A DNA stretch of 64,000 nucleotides, from NCBI RefSeq assembly GCF_004519545.1, contig NZ_SDKM01000003.1, forward strand, positions 1-64,000. The letters are read 5' to 3'. This document shows, one piece after another, positions 1 through 7,486 of this stretch. A program made the translations under genes and the position numbers. A model generated the notes under the pieces. It had not been told where the DNA came from. It did no database searches and was given only the letters and a program-made list of their open reading frames with translations. Within the stretch, counting starts at the first letter, position 1; each line of letters starts with the position of its first letter. This DNA is from Nocardioides guangzhouensis. GTDB lineage: Bacteria; Actinomycetota; Actinomycetes; Propionibacteriales; Nocardioidaceae.

Positions 1-70
1 TGCCCGGTCTTGTCGGTCGAGGTGCCCGGTCGTGCGGTGCGGTGGCGTCGATGCGGCAGTGGTCAGGGAT

Positions 71-114
71 ATCAGTGGGTTGTCAGGCGTCGAAACACCT
101 GACCACCCACTGAT
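71..114. repeat. Inverted repeat, 17-bp arms
   Basis: The arms at 71-87 and 98-114 are complementary over 17 bases with one mismatch (a G-T pair in RNA) around a 10-base spacer. No T-run follows on either strand, so an intrinsic terminator is not clearly supported. The right arm shares its last three bases with the perfect palindrome at 112-135. It may be an operator or an mRNA hairpin downstream of the leftward gene at 198-602. Confidence 0.6.
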
Positions 115-135
115 TCACCGGTCGACCGGTGAATC
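112..135. promoter_or_regulatory. Perfect 24-bp palindrome, candidate operator
   Basis: Every base in 112-135 pairs with its mirror base; the centre is GGTCGACC flanked by GATTCACC and GGTGAATC. A spacer-free palindrome of this length resembles operators of dimeric repressors such as TetR-type proteins. No regulator gene is adjacent inside the window, so its owner may lie to the left of position 1. Confidence 0.5.
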
Positions 136-197
136 GTGAGGGTCCCGGCCGCAGTTCGGGGCACCTCGAAGCGCAAGAAAGGGCACTTCGGCGCGGG

Positions 198-602
198 TCA
201 GGTGGGGGAGACGTACACCCAGCGGCCGGCGCGGCGGGCGAAGGTGCTGCGCTCGTGGAGGACACCGCTGTGGTCGGGGCCGGCGGACGGCACACCCGGC
301 TCCGTGCGGTACGACGCGCGGAACTCCACGACGCCGGTGTCGTCGTCCGGGCCGCCGGCGACCGTGTCGAGGATCTCCAGCCCGGTCCAGGTGAGGCCCG
401 GGGGCGGGACGAGGTCGTCGGGCCGGGTGCGTGGGTGCCAGGTGCGGAAGACGTGGTCGAGGTCACCGACGGCGTACGCCGCGTAGCGCGAGCGCATCAG
501 CTCCTCCGCGGTGACCGCCTGGGCCGATCCGCGGTGCAGCCGCCCGCAGCACGCGTCGTACGGCGTGCCCGAGCCGCACGGGCAGGGTCGCTGGAGGCTC
601 AC
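198..602 (-). CDS. YchJ family protein with SEC-C motif
   Basis: 134 aa. The N-terminus carries a SEC-C type zinc motif (CPCGSG near residues 8-13, then CC near 18-19), as in YchJ/UPF0225 proteins and the SecA C-terminus. The rest (residues 30-134) matches the NTF2-like YchJ middle domain, with LMRSRYAAY followed by TWHPRTRPDDL. The function of the family is not settled; the motif suggests zinc-dependent binding to protein or nucleic acid. It stands alone, divergent from the VOC gene at 637. Family call is firm, role unknown. Confidence 0.85.
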   Translation of the reverse strand: MSLQRPCPCGSGTPYDACCGRLHRGSAQAVTAEELMRSRYAAYAVGDLDHVFRTWHPRTRPDDLVPPPGLTWTGLEILDTVAGGPDDDTGVVEFRASYRTEPGVPSAGPDHSGVLHERSTFARRAGRWVYVSPT

Positions 603-636
603 GCGGACACGCTAGTGGCCCGCCTAGGCTGGCCGG

Positions 637-1377
637 GTGATCGAACCGTTCTGGGTCTCCGCCTTCCTCGACCTCCCGGCCGCCACCTTCGACCGGGCCA
701 CGACGTTCTGGGCGGCGGTCACCGGCTCCCGGCTCTCGGAGCCGCGCGGGGAGCGCCGCGAGTTCGCGACCCTGGTGCCGCCCGACGGCGACGACTACCT
801 GCGGGTCCAGCGGGTGCAGGACGGACCCGGCGGGATCCACCTCGACCTGCACGTGCCCGAACCGCGAGCGGCCGCGGACGTGGCGGCCACTCTCGGCGCC
901 GAGGAGGTCGCCGACCGGGGGTACGTCGTGATGCGCTCGCCCGGCGGGTTCACGTTCTGCCTGGTCACCCACCCCGCCTCGACCCGCCCGAAGCCGGTCG
1001 AGCACGACGACGGCACCACCAGCCTCGTCGACCAGGTCTGCCTCGACATCCCGTCCGGCTGGTACGACGAGGAGTGCGCGTTCTGGGCGGCGCTGACCGG
1101 ATGGGAGCACCACGACGTGCCGGGCCCGGAGTTCACCCGGCTCCGGGTGCCCGCCGAGCAGCCGCTCCGCTTCCTGCTGCAGCGGCTCCGCGAGACCTCC
1201 GGGCGGGTCCGCGCCCACCTGGACCTCGCCGCCGACGACCGGGCCGGGGAGGTACGCCGGCACGTCGGGCTCGGCGCCGCGCTCGACGCCGAGGGGCGCG
1301 GCTGGACGGTGCTCCGCGACCCCGCCGGCGCGCCGTACTGCGTGACCGACCGGGACCCCGCCACTGGCGGCCGGTGA
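637..1377 (+). CDS. VOC family protein, two glyoxalase-like domains
   Basis: 246 aa with a GTG start. Two repeats of the vicinal-oxygen-chelate fold are visible, about residues 1-112 and 125-240. Each opens with an LDLP or LDIP strand followed by FWAAVTG or FWAALTG, and each holds a HLDLHV or HLDLAA strand. Members include glyoxalases, extradiol dioxygenases and resistance proteins, but no substrate can be assigned from sequence. A tandem domain pair can form a metal site in one chain. It ends 4 bases before the convergent acetyltransferase gene. Confidence 0.82.
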   Translation: MIEPFWVSAFLDLPAATFDRATTFWAAVTGSRLSEPRGERREFATLVPPDGDDYLRVQRVQDGPGGIHLDLHVPEPRAAADVAATLGAEEVADRGYVVMRSPGGFTFCLVTHPASTRPKPVEHDDGTTSLVDQVCLDIPSGWYDEECAFWAALTGWEHHDVPGPEFTRLRVPAEQPLRFLLQRLRETSGRVRAHLDLAADDRAGEVRRHVGLGAALDAEGRGWTVLRDPAGAPYCVTDRDPATGGR

Positions 1378-1381
1378 GGGA

Positions 1382-2131
1382 TCAGCGCTCGAGGTCGGGG
1401 TGGATCATCCACACGTTCGGCTCCCAGTACGACGCGAGGTCGCGGCCGCGGTCGACGTGCAGCGGCGCCAGCCCCTCGGGGAACACGTAGTCGCCGTCCT
1501 CCGGGAGGGCGAGGCCGGTCCACGACTCCCACTCCGCGACGGTCCCGGTGATCCGCAGCGAGGTGGGCAGCGGCGTCGAGACCCGCGCGCCGAGCCGCTC
1601 GTGCACCCGCATCCACGGGTCGAGCAGCTGGCCGTCGTCGCGCCGCCACGCGACGTACCGCTCGATCGGGGTCAGCGGGTAGTGCTCCTTGAGCGAGGGC
1701 CGCACCGGCGCCACCAGGTGGGTCAGCCCGTGCCGCTCGGCGAGCGTGCGCATGCCGCCGAGCAGCTGCACCGCCAGGCCGCGGCGGCGCCCGCCACGGG
1801 GACTCTCGGCGGCCAGCGCGCACAGGGTGTTGACGGTCCGGCCGGCGCGGGCGTCGGCGAAGACCTGCTCGATCGCCGGGTCGATCCCGGCGGGGAGGGT
1901 GGCGTCGTCGCCGTCCCACCACAGCGGCCCGGTGTGACCCTCGGCGACCACCTCGTCCGTCTCGTCGTCGTGGAGCACGAACTGGAAGTCGGGGAGCTCC
2001 TCGTCGAGATGGCCCCACCACTGGTTCAGGACGTCGCCGTGCAGGTTGTACTCCGGCCACACCGTCGCGGAGTCGAGCCCGCGCTCCCACAGGTCGGGGC
2101 GCTCGGCGGCGGTGTGCAGGGTCAGGGCCAC
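1382..2131 (-). CDS. GNAT-like N-acetyltransferase
   Basis: 249 aa from a GTG at 2131; the frame stays open further upstream but that extension overlaps the DinB gene on the other strand and reads as noise. An acetyl-CoA-loop-like segment (GGRRRGLAVQLL) sits mid-protein, followed by a characteristic APVRPSLKEHYPLTPIERY stretch and WRRDDGQLLDPW. I recognise this as an actinobacterial GNAT-superfamily subgroup of about 250 aa with unknown acceptor. Convergent with the VOC gene, divergent from the DinB gene. Confidence 0.7.
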   Translation of the reverse strand: MALTLHTAAERPDLWERGLDSATVWPEYNLHGDVLNQWWGHLDEELPDFQFVLHDDETDEVVAEGHTGPLWWDGDDATLPAGIDPAIEQVFADARAGRTVNTLCALAAESPRGGRRRGLAVQLLGGMRTLAERHGLTHLVAPVRPSLKEHYPLTPIERYVAWRRDDGQLLDPWMRVHERLGARVSTPLPTSLRITGTVAEWESWTGLALPEDGDYVFPEGLAPLHVDRGRDLASYWEPNVWMIHPDLER

Positions 2132-2212
2132 GACCCCATCATGGCGGTTGGGCGCCCGGCCGGTGGGAAACCCCGGTGACGTCGTACGCCGGACCTCACT
2201 AGGTTGGCGGCC

Positions 2213-2740
2213 ATGACGATCGACCGTGTCGACCCGCCCACCACCTCCGACGAGCAGACCAGCCTGGTCGCCTGGCTGGACTTCCACCGCGACACCCTGC
2301 TGCTGAAGGCCGACGGCCTCGACCAGCAGCAGCTCGCCCAGCGGCTGGAGCCGTCCGCGCTCACCCTCGGGGGCCTGCTCAAGCACATGGCGCTGGTGGA
2401 GTCGAGCTGGCTGTCCCGACGGCTGCTGGGGCGGCCGATGATCGAGCCGTTCGAGTCCTTCGACTGGAGCACCGACCGCGACTGGGAGTTCCACAGCGCT
2501 GCCGACGACACCCCGGAGGAGCTGAAGGCCCTGTTCGCGGCGTCCCGGGCGGCGTCGGACGAGATCATCCGCGCGGCCCTCGCCGACGGTGGCCTCGACA
2601 CCCGCTCCGCGCTGCCCAGCCGGGACGGCGGGCACTTCGACCTGCGCTGGATCCTGACCCACCTGGTCGAGGAGTATGCCCGCCACAACGGCCACGCCGA
2701 CCTGATCCGCGAGTCGATCGACGGGGCGACCGGCGAGTGA
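2213..2740 (+). CDS. DinB family protein (DUF664)
   Basis: 175 aa from the ATG at 2213; a TTG three codons upstream is possible but weaker. It is a four-helix DinB/DUF664 protein: LVAWLDFHRDTLLLKADGL, then GGLLKHMALVESSWLSRRL, and HFDLRWILTHLVEEYARHNGHADLIRE at the C-terminus. The His in LKHM and the two His in EEYARHNGH fit the three-histidine metal site of the family. Related proteins are thiol-dependent transferases, often mycothiol- or bacillithiol-linked. Its stop overlaps the next gene by 4 bases (GTGA), so the two are probably co-translated. Confidence 0.85.
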   Translation: MTIDRVDPPTTSDEQTSLVAWLDFHRDTLLLKADGLDQQQLAQRLEPSALTLGGLLKHMALVESSWLSRRLLGRPMIEPFESFDWSTDRDWEFHSAADDTPEELKALFAASRAASDEIIRAALADGGLDTRSALPSRDGGHFDLRWILTHLVEEYARHNGHADLIRESIDGATGE

Positions 2741-3228
2741 CCGATCCCGCCATCCGTCCCGCGACCGATGCCGACTGGCCGGCGATCTGGCCGTTCTTCC
2801 GGGCCACCGTCGAGGCCGGCGAGACCTACGCCTACCCCGCCGAGCTGGCCGCCGAGCAGGGCCGCGACCTCTGGATGACCGACGCCCACGTCGTGGTCCT
2901 CGAGGAGGACGGCCGGGTGCTCGGCACCGCGCGGATGGGCCCGAACCGGCCCGGCAACGGCGCCCACGTCGGCACCGCCAGCTTCATGGTCGACCCGGAG
3001 TCCCGGGGACGCGGCGTCGGCCGCCGGCTGGGGGAGTACTGCGTCGCCTGGCACCGCGAGCAGGGCTTCCGCGGCATCCAGTTCAACGCGGTCGTGGAGA
3101 CCAACACCGCGGCGGTCGCGCTGTGGCAGTCGCTCGGGTTCGGGATCGTCGGCACCGTCCCCGGCGCGTTCCACTCGCCCACCCACGGGTACGTCGGGCT
3201 GCACGTCATGCACCTCCCGCTAGTTTGA
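2737..3228 (+). CDS. GNAT family N-acetyltransferase
   Basis: 163 aa, GTG start inside the stop of the DinB gene. The GNAT fold is clear: IRPATDADWPAIWPFF at the N-terminus, motif A with the acetyl-CoA loop ESRGRGVGRRLGEYC, and FNAVVETNTAAVALWQSLGFGIVGTVP as motif B. This pattern is common to small-molecule acetyltransferases of the phosphinothricin/toxin-resistance type, but the substrate cannot be read from sequence. Translational coupling to the DinB protein suggests a shared regulatory unit. Confidence 0.85.
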   Translation: MTDPAIRPATDADWPAIWPFFRATVEAGETYAYPAELAAEQGRDLWMTDAHVVVLEEDGRVLGTARMGPNRPGNGAHVGTASFMVDPESRGRGVGRRLGEYCVAWHREQGFRGIQFNAVVETNTAAVALWQSLGFGIVGTVPGAFHSPTHGYVGLHVMHLPLV

Positions 3229-3232
3229 GCGC

Positions 3233-4132
3233 GTGCCGTTCGGACGTCCCAGCCTCCGTCACGCCGTCGCCGCCGCCGTCGTGCACCGCACCCGCCGGGT
3301 GCCGCCGGTCACCGACGCGGCCGGCAAGCGCGCCGAGCTGGTCGCGCTCAACCGGGCCCGGCAGACGCACCCGCCCCGGTGGGTGCACCGGCACTGGGAG
3401 GTGGAGACCCGCGACATCGGGTTCCCGGCGTACGTCCTGACCCCGCGGTCCGGCGCCCGGAACCGCACCCTGGTCCACCTGCACGGCGGCTCGTTCACCG
3501 CGGTCGCGCACCCCGCCCAGTGGCTGTTCGCCACCAGGGTCGCGGCGGCGACCGGCGCGCGGCTGGTCTTCCCCGCGTACCCGCTTGCCCCCGAGCACAC
3601 CTGGCGCGACTCGCACGACGCCCTGGTCGGCCTGGTCGCCAAGCTGGCCGCCGAGGGCCCGGTCGCGCTGTCCGGCGACTCCGCCGGCGGTGGACTGGCC
3701 CTGGCCGTGGCCCAGGGGGTCCGCGACCGTGGCGGCCCGCAGCCGACCCACCTGGTGATGGTCTCGCCGTGGGTCGACCTGACCACCTCGGCGCCCGGCA
3801 CCGAGGCGGCAGGGCGGCGGGACCCGTGGCTGGCCCACGAGAACCTCCCGGTGTACGCCGGGTTCTGGGCAGGGTCCGACGACCCGGCCGAGCTGGCCCG
3901 ACCGGAGGTGTCCCCGGCGCTCGGCGACCTCACCGGCCTGCCGCCGGCGCTGGTGCTGTGCGGCACCCGCGACGTGCTGCACCCGGCCTGCGTCGAGCTC
4001 ACCCGCCGGGCGCACCAGACCGGCTGGGGGCTGGACTTCGTCAGTGCGCTGGGGATGATCCACGTCTACGCGCTGCTGCCGGTGCCCGAGGCCAAGACCG
4101 CGCTGCGGAGGATCGTTGCCTTCCTGGCCTGA
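3233..4132 (+). CDS. Alpha/beta hydrolase, hormone-sensitive-lipase type
   Basis: 299 aa, GTG start. Oxyanion motif HGGSF at residues 84-88, nucleophile in GDSAGG (Ser150), acid in CGTRDVLHP (Asp247) and His277 in GMIHVYALLP make a complete triad in the HSL/acetyl-hydrolase order. Expected to hydrolyse short acyl esters in the cytoplasm; no signal peptide is seen. It begins 4 bases after the acetyltransferase stop and is likely the third gene of that small operon. The natural substrate is unknown. Confidence 0.88.
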   Translation: MPFGRPSLRHAVAAAVVHRTRRVPPVTDAAGKRAELVALNRARQTHPPRWVHRHWEVETRDIGFPAYVLTPRSGARNRTLVHLHGGSFTAVAHPAQWLFATRVAAATGARLVFPAYPLAPEHTWRDSHDALVGLVAKLAAEGPVALSGDSAGGGLALAVAQGVRDRGGPQPTHLVMVSPWVDLTTSAPGTEAAGRRDPWLAHENLPVYAGFWAGSDDPAELARPEVSPALGDLTGLPPALVLCGTRDVLHPACVELTRRAHQTGWGLDFVSALGMIHVYALLPVPEAKTALRRIVAFLA

Positions 4133-4149
4133 CCGCCTGCCCCGGCGCG

Positions 4150-4500
4150 CTACTCCTGACGCAGGTCGGCGGCCTCGAGCAGCAGCTCCTCCACCGCCAC
4201 CGTCGCCGAGAGCGCGTCGAGAGCCGGGCCCGTCCAGCGGACCGGCCGGGCCTCGTCCAGCACGTAGCGGCAGGCCGGCTCGTGGCGTGCGTCGAGCACC
4301 GTCACCACCACCCGGCGCGGCTCGGGACGGCGGGCCCACGCCACGAGCGCGTCGTCGACCCCGGCGGCCCGGCGCAGGGTCACGGTCGCGGCCGGCTCCG
4401 CCCCCGGCTCCAACGCCAGGCCGAGCACCTCGCTGCAGCCGATCCGGTCCTCACCGGCCTCGACCTCGAAGCTGCTCGCTGCCAGCGGCTCGCGCTCCAT
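4150..4500 (-). CDS. Phage tail tube-like protein, short paralogue
   Basis: 116 aa. It aligns end to end with the neighbour at 4548: CSEVLGLALE matches FSEVSGLETE, VVVTVLDARHEPACRYVL matches VTITLLDEARNVVCRWVL, and VRWTGPALDALSATVAVEELLLEAADL matches the tube C-terminus. It lacks about 30 residues after the first motif, the loop region of tail tube proteins. This is the T4 gp19-like tube fold of contractile tails. No sheath, baseplate or spike gene is nearby. It may be a diverged partner of the neighbour or a remnant. Confidence 0.7.
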   Translation of the reverse strand: MEREPLAASSFEVEAGEDRIGCSEVLGLALEPGAEPAATVTLRRAAGVDDALVAWARRPEPRRVVVTVLDARHEPACRYVLDEARPVRWTGPALDALSATVAVEELLLEAADLRQE

Positions 4501-4547
4501 GGCCGGAGACTATCGGCGCCCGGCCGCACGGCGTACCTTCATGGGGC

Positions 4548-4997
4548 ATGGCGACCCGCAACGATCCCTACGGCCGGTTCAACTTCCTGGTCGACCTCGG
4601 GCCGGGCGACGCGGACACCGTCGGCGGGGGCTTCTCCGAGGTGTCGGGGCTCGAGACCGAGGTGGTGTACGCCGAGTACCGCAACGGCAACGACCGCGAG
4701 AGCCACGTCCGCAAGATCCCGACGCTGCACAAGACCGGTGACGTGACCCTCAAGCGCGGCCTGATCGGCGACACCCGGCTCTTTGCCTGGCTCGACGCGA
4801 CGCGGCAGGGCGCCTTCGACCGCCGTACGGTCACGATCACGCTGCTCGACGAGGCCCGCAACGTCGTCTGCCGCTGGGTGCTGCTGGGCGCCCAGCCGCG
4901 GAAGTGGTCCGGCCCGGCACTGTCCGCGAAGGGCAAGGACGTCGCGATCGAGGAGCTGGTGCTGGTCGCCGAGCAGATCGATTTCGAGTCGTCCTGA
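4548..4997 (+). CDS. Phage tail tube protein (contractile-tail type)
   Basis: 149 aa from the ATG at 4548. The opening RNDPYGRFNFLVDLG, then GGGFSEVSGLETEVVYAEYRNGND, HVRKIPTLHKTGDVTLKRGLIGDTRLFAWL and a C-terminal VAIEELVLVAEQIDFE are hallmarks of the conserved tail-tube family of myophages and contractile injection systems. It is full length for the family. Start-to-start distance to the divergent paralogue at 4150-4500 is 47 bases, so they probably share a control region. No other tail gene is seen here, so its present role is unclear. Confidence 0.88.
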   Translation: MATRNDPYGRFNFLVDLGPGDADTVGGGFSEVSGLETEVVYAEYRNGNDRESHVRKIPTLHKTGDVTLKRGLIGDTRLFAWLDATRQGAFDRRTVTITLLDEARNVVCRWVLLGAQPRKWSGPALSAKGKDVAIEELVLVAEQIDFESS

Positions 4998-5035
4998 GCG
5001 GCGCCGGACCACGCCGGGAGGGCTACCGTCGAAGG

Positions 5036-5443
5036 ATGGCGACGATGGTGGAGCGCCTCCGCGACGTGACGAACGCGCACGACGCCGTGGGGATGGCGGC
5101 CCTGTTCGCGGACGACTACCGCAGCAGCCAGCCGGCGCACCCGGGCCGGGCCTTCACGGGCAACGGGCAGGTGCAGGAGAACTGGACCTCGGTCTTCGCC
5201 GGGATCCCTGACTTCGCCTCGGTGCTGGTGGCGTCGAGCATCGACGGCGACACCGAGTGGGGCGAGTGGGAGTGGCACGGCACCCACCTCGACGGGTCCC
5301 GGTTCGCGATGTGCGGCGTCATGGTGCTGAGGGTCCGGGACGACCGGGTCGCGGAGGCGCGGCTCTACATGGAGCAGGTCGAGGCGACCGAGCAGGACAT
5401 CCGGGCGGCGGTGCAGGAGCTGTACCACCCGCCGGAGGACTGA
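5036..5443 (+). CDS. SnoaL-like / NTF2-fold protein
   Basis: 135 aa from the ATG at 5036, preceded by GAAGG. It shows the SnoaL-type layout: an N-terminal helix LRDVTNAHDAVGMAALFADDY, then GRAFTGNGQVQENWTSVFAGIPDF, then strands EWEWHGTHLDGSRFAMCGVMVLRVRDDRVAEARLYME. Members include polyketide cyclases, limonene epoxide hydrolases and stress proteins. Nothing here fixes a substrate. It follows the tube-like gene by 38 bases but has no obvious link to it. Confidence 0.8.
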   Translation: MATMVERLRDVTNAHDAVGMAALFADDYRSSQPAHPGRAFTGNGQVQENWTSVFAGIPDFASVLVASSIDGDTEWGEWEWHGTHLDGSRFAMCGVMVLRVRDDRVAEARLYMEQVEATEQDIRAAVQELYHPPED

Positions 5444-5469
5444 GGCCGGACCGCCGGAGGACGGGCCGC

Positions 5470-5769
5470 TCAGTGGCGCCGGGCGACGAACACCAGCTCG
5501 CGGCCCGGCCGGTCCGGCGCGTCGCGTACGTCGGTCACGGCGAGGCGGGCGACGTCCAGCGAGGAGCCGGCCGGGTCGACGCCGGTGACCTCGAGGCCGC
5601 GGTCGGCGAGCAGCAGCGCGAAGGTGCCGGTCCCGCAGCCCAGGTCGAGCACGCTGGCGGCGCCCAGCTCGCCGGCGATCGCGGCGTACACGTCGAGGTC
5701 GCTGCGGTCCCGGTCCAGCGCGTCGTACACCTGGGCCAGGCGGGGGTGCTCGAAGAGGTCGTCGGCCAC
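5470..5769 (-). pseudogene. Class I methyltransferase with internal deletion
   Basis: Only 99 aa. Residues 1-70 are a normal start of a SAM-dependent methyltransferase, with motif I VLDLGCGTGTFALLLADRG and an acidic residue after GLEVTGVDP. The frame then jumps straight to TVTD-like VTDVRDAPDRPGRELVFVARRH, which reads as the usual C-terminal end of the family. Motifs II-III and the substrate region, about 140-150 residues, are absent. I infer an in-frame internal deletion. It could be a small active fragment, but half a Rossmann fold is unlikely to work alone. Confidence 0.65.
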
Positions 5770-5875
5770 GGCGCCACGTTAGGCCACGTCCGCGACCGGA
5801 CTAGTCCTGCCTGTGCGCGGGCGTCGAGAGCGTGACAATTGCAGGTAACCCACTGTCGAGATCGAGGGGGACCCC

Positions 5876-6064
5876 ATGGCACCCGACGACGAGACCGGGA
5901 CGGGACCGGAGAAGGCCGCCGAGACGCCGCCCCAGCCGCTGCACGAGCACCACCACCCCAGCGAGGTCGCGCCCCTCGACCCGCTCCCCGAGGAAGAGGA
6001 AGCGGAGTACACCGACGACGGCCCGGAGTTCGAGCCCGGTCCGAGCTTCGGCGCGGGGATGTAG
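5876..6064 (+). CDS. Small acidic disordered protein, unknown
   Basis: 62 aa from an ATG with a purine-rich GAGGGGGA upstream. The sequence is Pro/Glu/Asp-rich with no hydrophobic core (EHHHPSEVAPLDPLPEEEEAEY), so it is probably unstructured. I do not recognise the family. It stands alone between two leftward genes. The good ribosome site supports it being real, but the low complexity makes the call uncertain. Confidence 0.5.
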   Translation: MAPDDETGTGPEKAAETPPQPLHEHHHPSEVAPLDPLPEEEEAEYTDDGPEFEPGPSFGAGM

Positions 6065-6076
6065 CGCGCCGGACCG

Positions 6077-6883
6077 TCAACCGCCGAAGGCCGCCCTGAT
6101 GTGCTCGGCGACGCCCTCGGGGTCGTCCTCGTGGATGTCGTGGCTGCCCTCCATGAGGACCTGCTCGGAGTGGTCGGAGAGGTCGAGCCAGTAGGACTGG
6201 TCCTGCTCGTCCGACTGCCCGTCGGTCGCGGTGACCACCAGCACCGGGAAGTCTCCGACCGGCATGCGGATGCGCGCCTGCCGCGACTCCGCGTCGACCC
6301 AGTCGATGTGCTCGGGGTTGCGCCACGCCTTCGCCCCGGGGAACTCCTTGCCCAGGTCGTCGGCCGGGGCGGGGACGTCGAGCAGGACCAGGCCGGCGAC
6401 GCCCTCCCCGAACCGGGCGGCGTACTGCACGGCCAGGTTGCCGCCTCCGGACTGCCCGACCAGCACCACCGGCTGCTCCACGCCCGCCTTGCCGAGCAGG
6501 CGGTGCAGGCGCCCGACCACCTCGTCGATGGTCCGGCGCGGCGTGACCGGCTGGGAGCTGGAGCCGGTGCCGACCCGGTCGTAGAGGCAGGCCTGGTGGT
6601 CCTCCGCGAGGGGACGCACGAGGGCGGTCGGGAAGGCCAGCAGCCCGGAGCCGTCCGTGCCGGCCTCGAAGAGAAACGCCGGCGCCCCGGTGCCCCAACA
6701 CCGCATCACGAGCTGGTCACCGCCGACGGGAAAGGTGCCCGACACGGTGGGCTCGGCCATCACGTCCCGGGTGGGGGAGCCGGTCGGGGCGGAGGCGGCC
6801 GGGGTTTCGCCGCCGTCGTCGGACCCGCACGCCACGGCCAGGGCCAGCAGGGCCGCGACGATCGAGGAGCGCACCGCGTGCAT
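6077..6883 (-). CDS. Alpha/beta hydrolase, predicted lipoprotein
   Basis: 268 aa from the ATG at 6883. The N-terminus is a lipoprotein signal: MHAVRSSIVAALLALAVAC with Cys19 in a LAVAC lipobox, followed by a polar linker. The hydrolase domain has a nucleophile elbow VGQSGGG (Ser145) and a C-terminal SHDIHEDDPEGVAEHI helix with the likely catalytic His. It is expected on the outer face of the membrane, acting on an unknown ester or peptide. Its start faces the cupin gene with 98 bases between. Confidence 0.78.
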   Translation of the reverse strand: MHAVRSSIVAALLALAVACGSDDGGETPAASAPTGSPTRDVMAEPTVSGTFPVGGDQLVMRCWGTGAPAFLFEAGTDGSGLLAFPTALVRPLAEDHQACLYDRVGTGSSSQPVTPRRTIDEVVGRLHRLLGKAGVEQPVVLVGQSGGGNLAVQYAARFGEGVAGLVLLDVPAPADDLGKEFPGAKAWRNPEHIDWVDAESRQARIRMPVGDFPVLVVTATDGQSDEQDQSYWLDLSDHSEQVLMEGSHDIHEDDPEGVAEHIRAAFGG

Positions 6884-6981
6884 CCCCCAGCGTAGGACCG
6901 GGCGAGCCGCCGGGACTGCGCCGGTCCAGTCGTCGCCCCGGCCCGGGAGTACGGTGACGGGAACCGGCACAAGGGGGCGCC

Positions 6982-7461
6982 ATGAGCATCGCCGACGTCG
7001 GTCCGGAGCCGAACGCGTTCGACCTCGAGACCGCCACCACCGAGAACCCGCACTACCGCGCGGTCGCCTGGAGCGGCAGGTACCTCCAGGTCACGCTGAT
7101 GTCGATCCCGGTCGGCGAGTCGATCGGGCTCGAGTCACACCCGGACACCGACCAGTTCCTGCGCCTCGACGCGGGCCGCGGGCAGGTCCGGATGGGGCCA
7201 GCCCGCGACCGGTTGACCTTCGAGCAGGACGTCGAGGACGGCTGGTGCGTCGTGGTGCCGGCCGGCACCTGGCACGACGTCGTCAACACCGGTGACGAGG
7301 ACATGCGCCTGTACGCCGTCTACGCGCCCGTCCACCACGCGCCCGGGATCGTCCAGCCCACTGCTGCCGCCGCCGGGGCCGACGAGGAGGCCGGGCGCGA
7401 CGAGCCGCCGGCGTGGTCGGTCCAGCCGCCCTCGACCACGCCCGACCGGCACGCCGACTGA
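6982..7461 (+). CDS. Cupin domain protein
   Basis: 159 aa. A single cupin barrel: motif 1 in VGESIGLESHPDTDQFLRLDAGRGQVRMG and motif 2 in VVVPAGTWHDVVNTGDEDMRLYAVYAPVHH, supplying His/Glu-type metal ligands. Residues 130-159 are a polar, Pro-rich tail probably not part of the fold. Related small cupins are sugar isomerases or metal-binding regulators of small-molecule metabolism; the reaction is unknown. It is divergent from the lipoprotein hydrolase. Confidence 0.83.
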   Translation: MSIADVGPEPNAFDLETATTENPHYRAVAWSGRYLQVTLMSIPVGESIGLESHPDTDQFLRLDAGRGQVRMGPARDRLTFEQDVEDGWCVVVPAGTWHDVVNTGDEDMRLYAVYAPVHHAPGIVQPTAAAAGADEEAGRDEPPAWSVQPPSTTPDRHAD

Positions 7462-7486
7462 CGGGAGGGTACGGCGGCCCGGTGCC

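Noticed and set aside
4150..4997. A prophage at the tube-like genes
   Set aside because: No integrase, capsid, terminase, lysis or other tail gene surrounds them, and base composition does not change.
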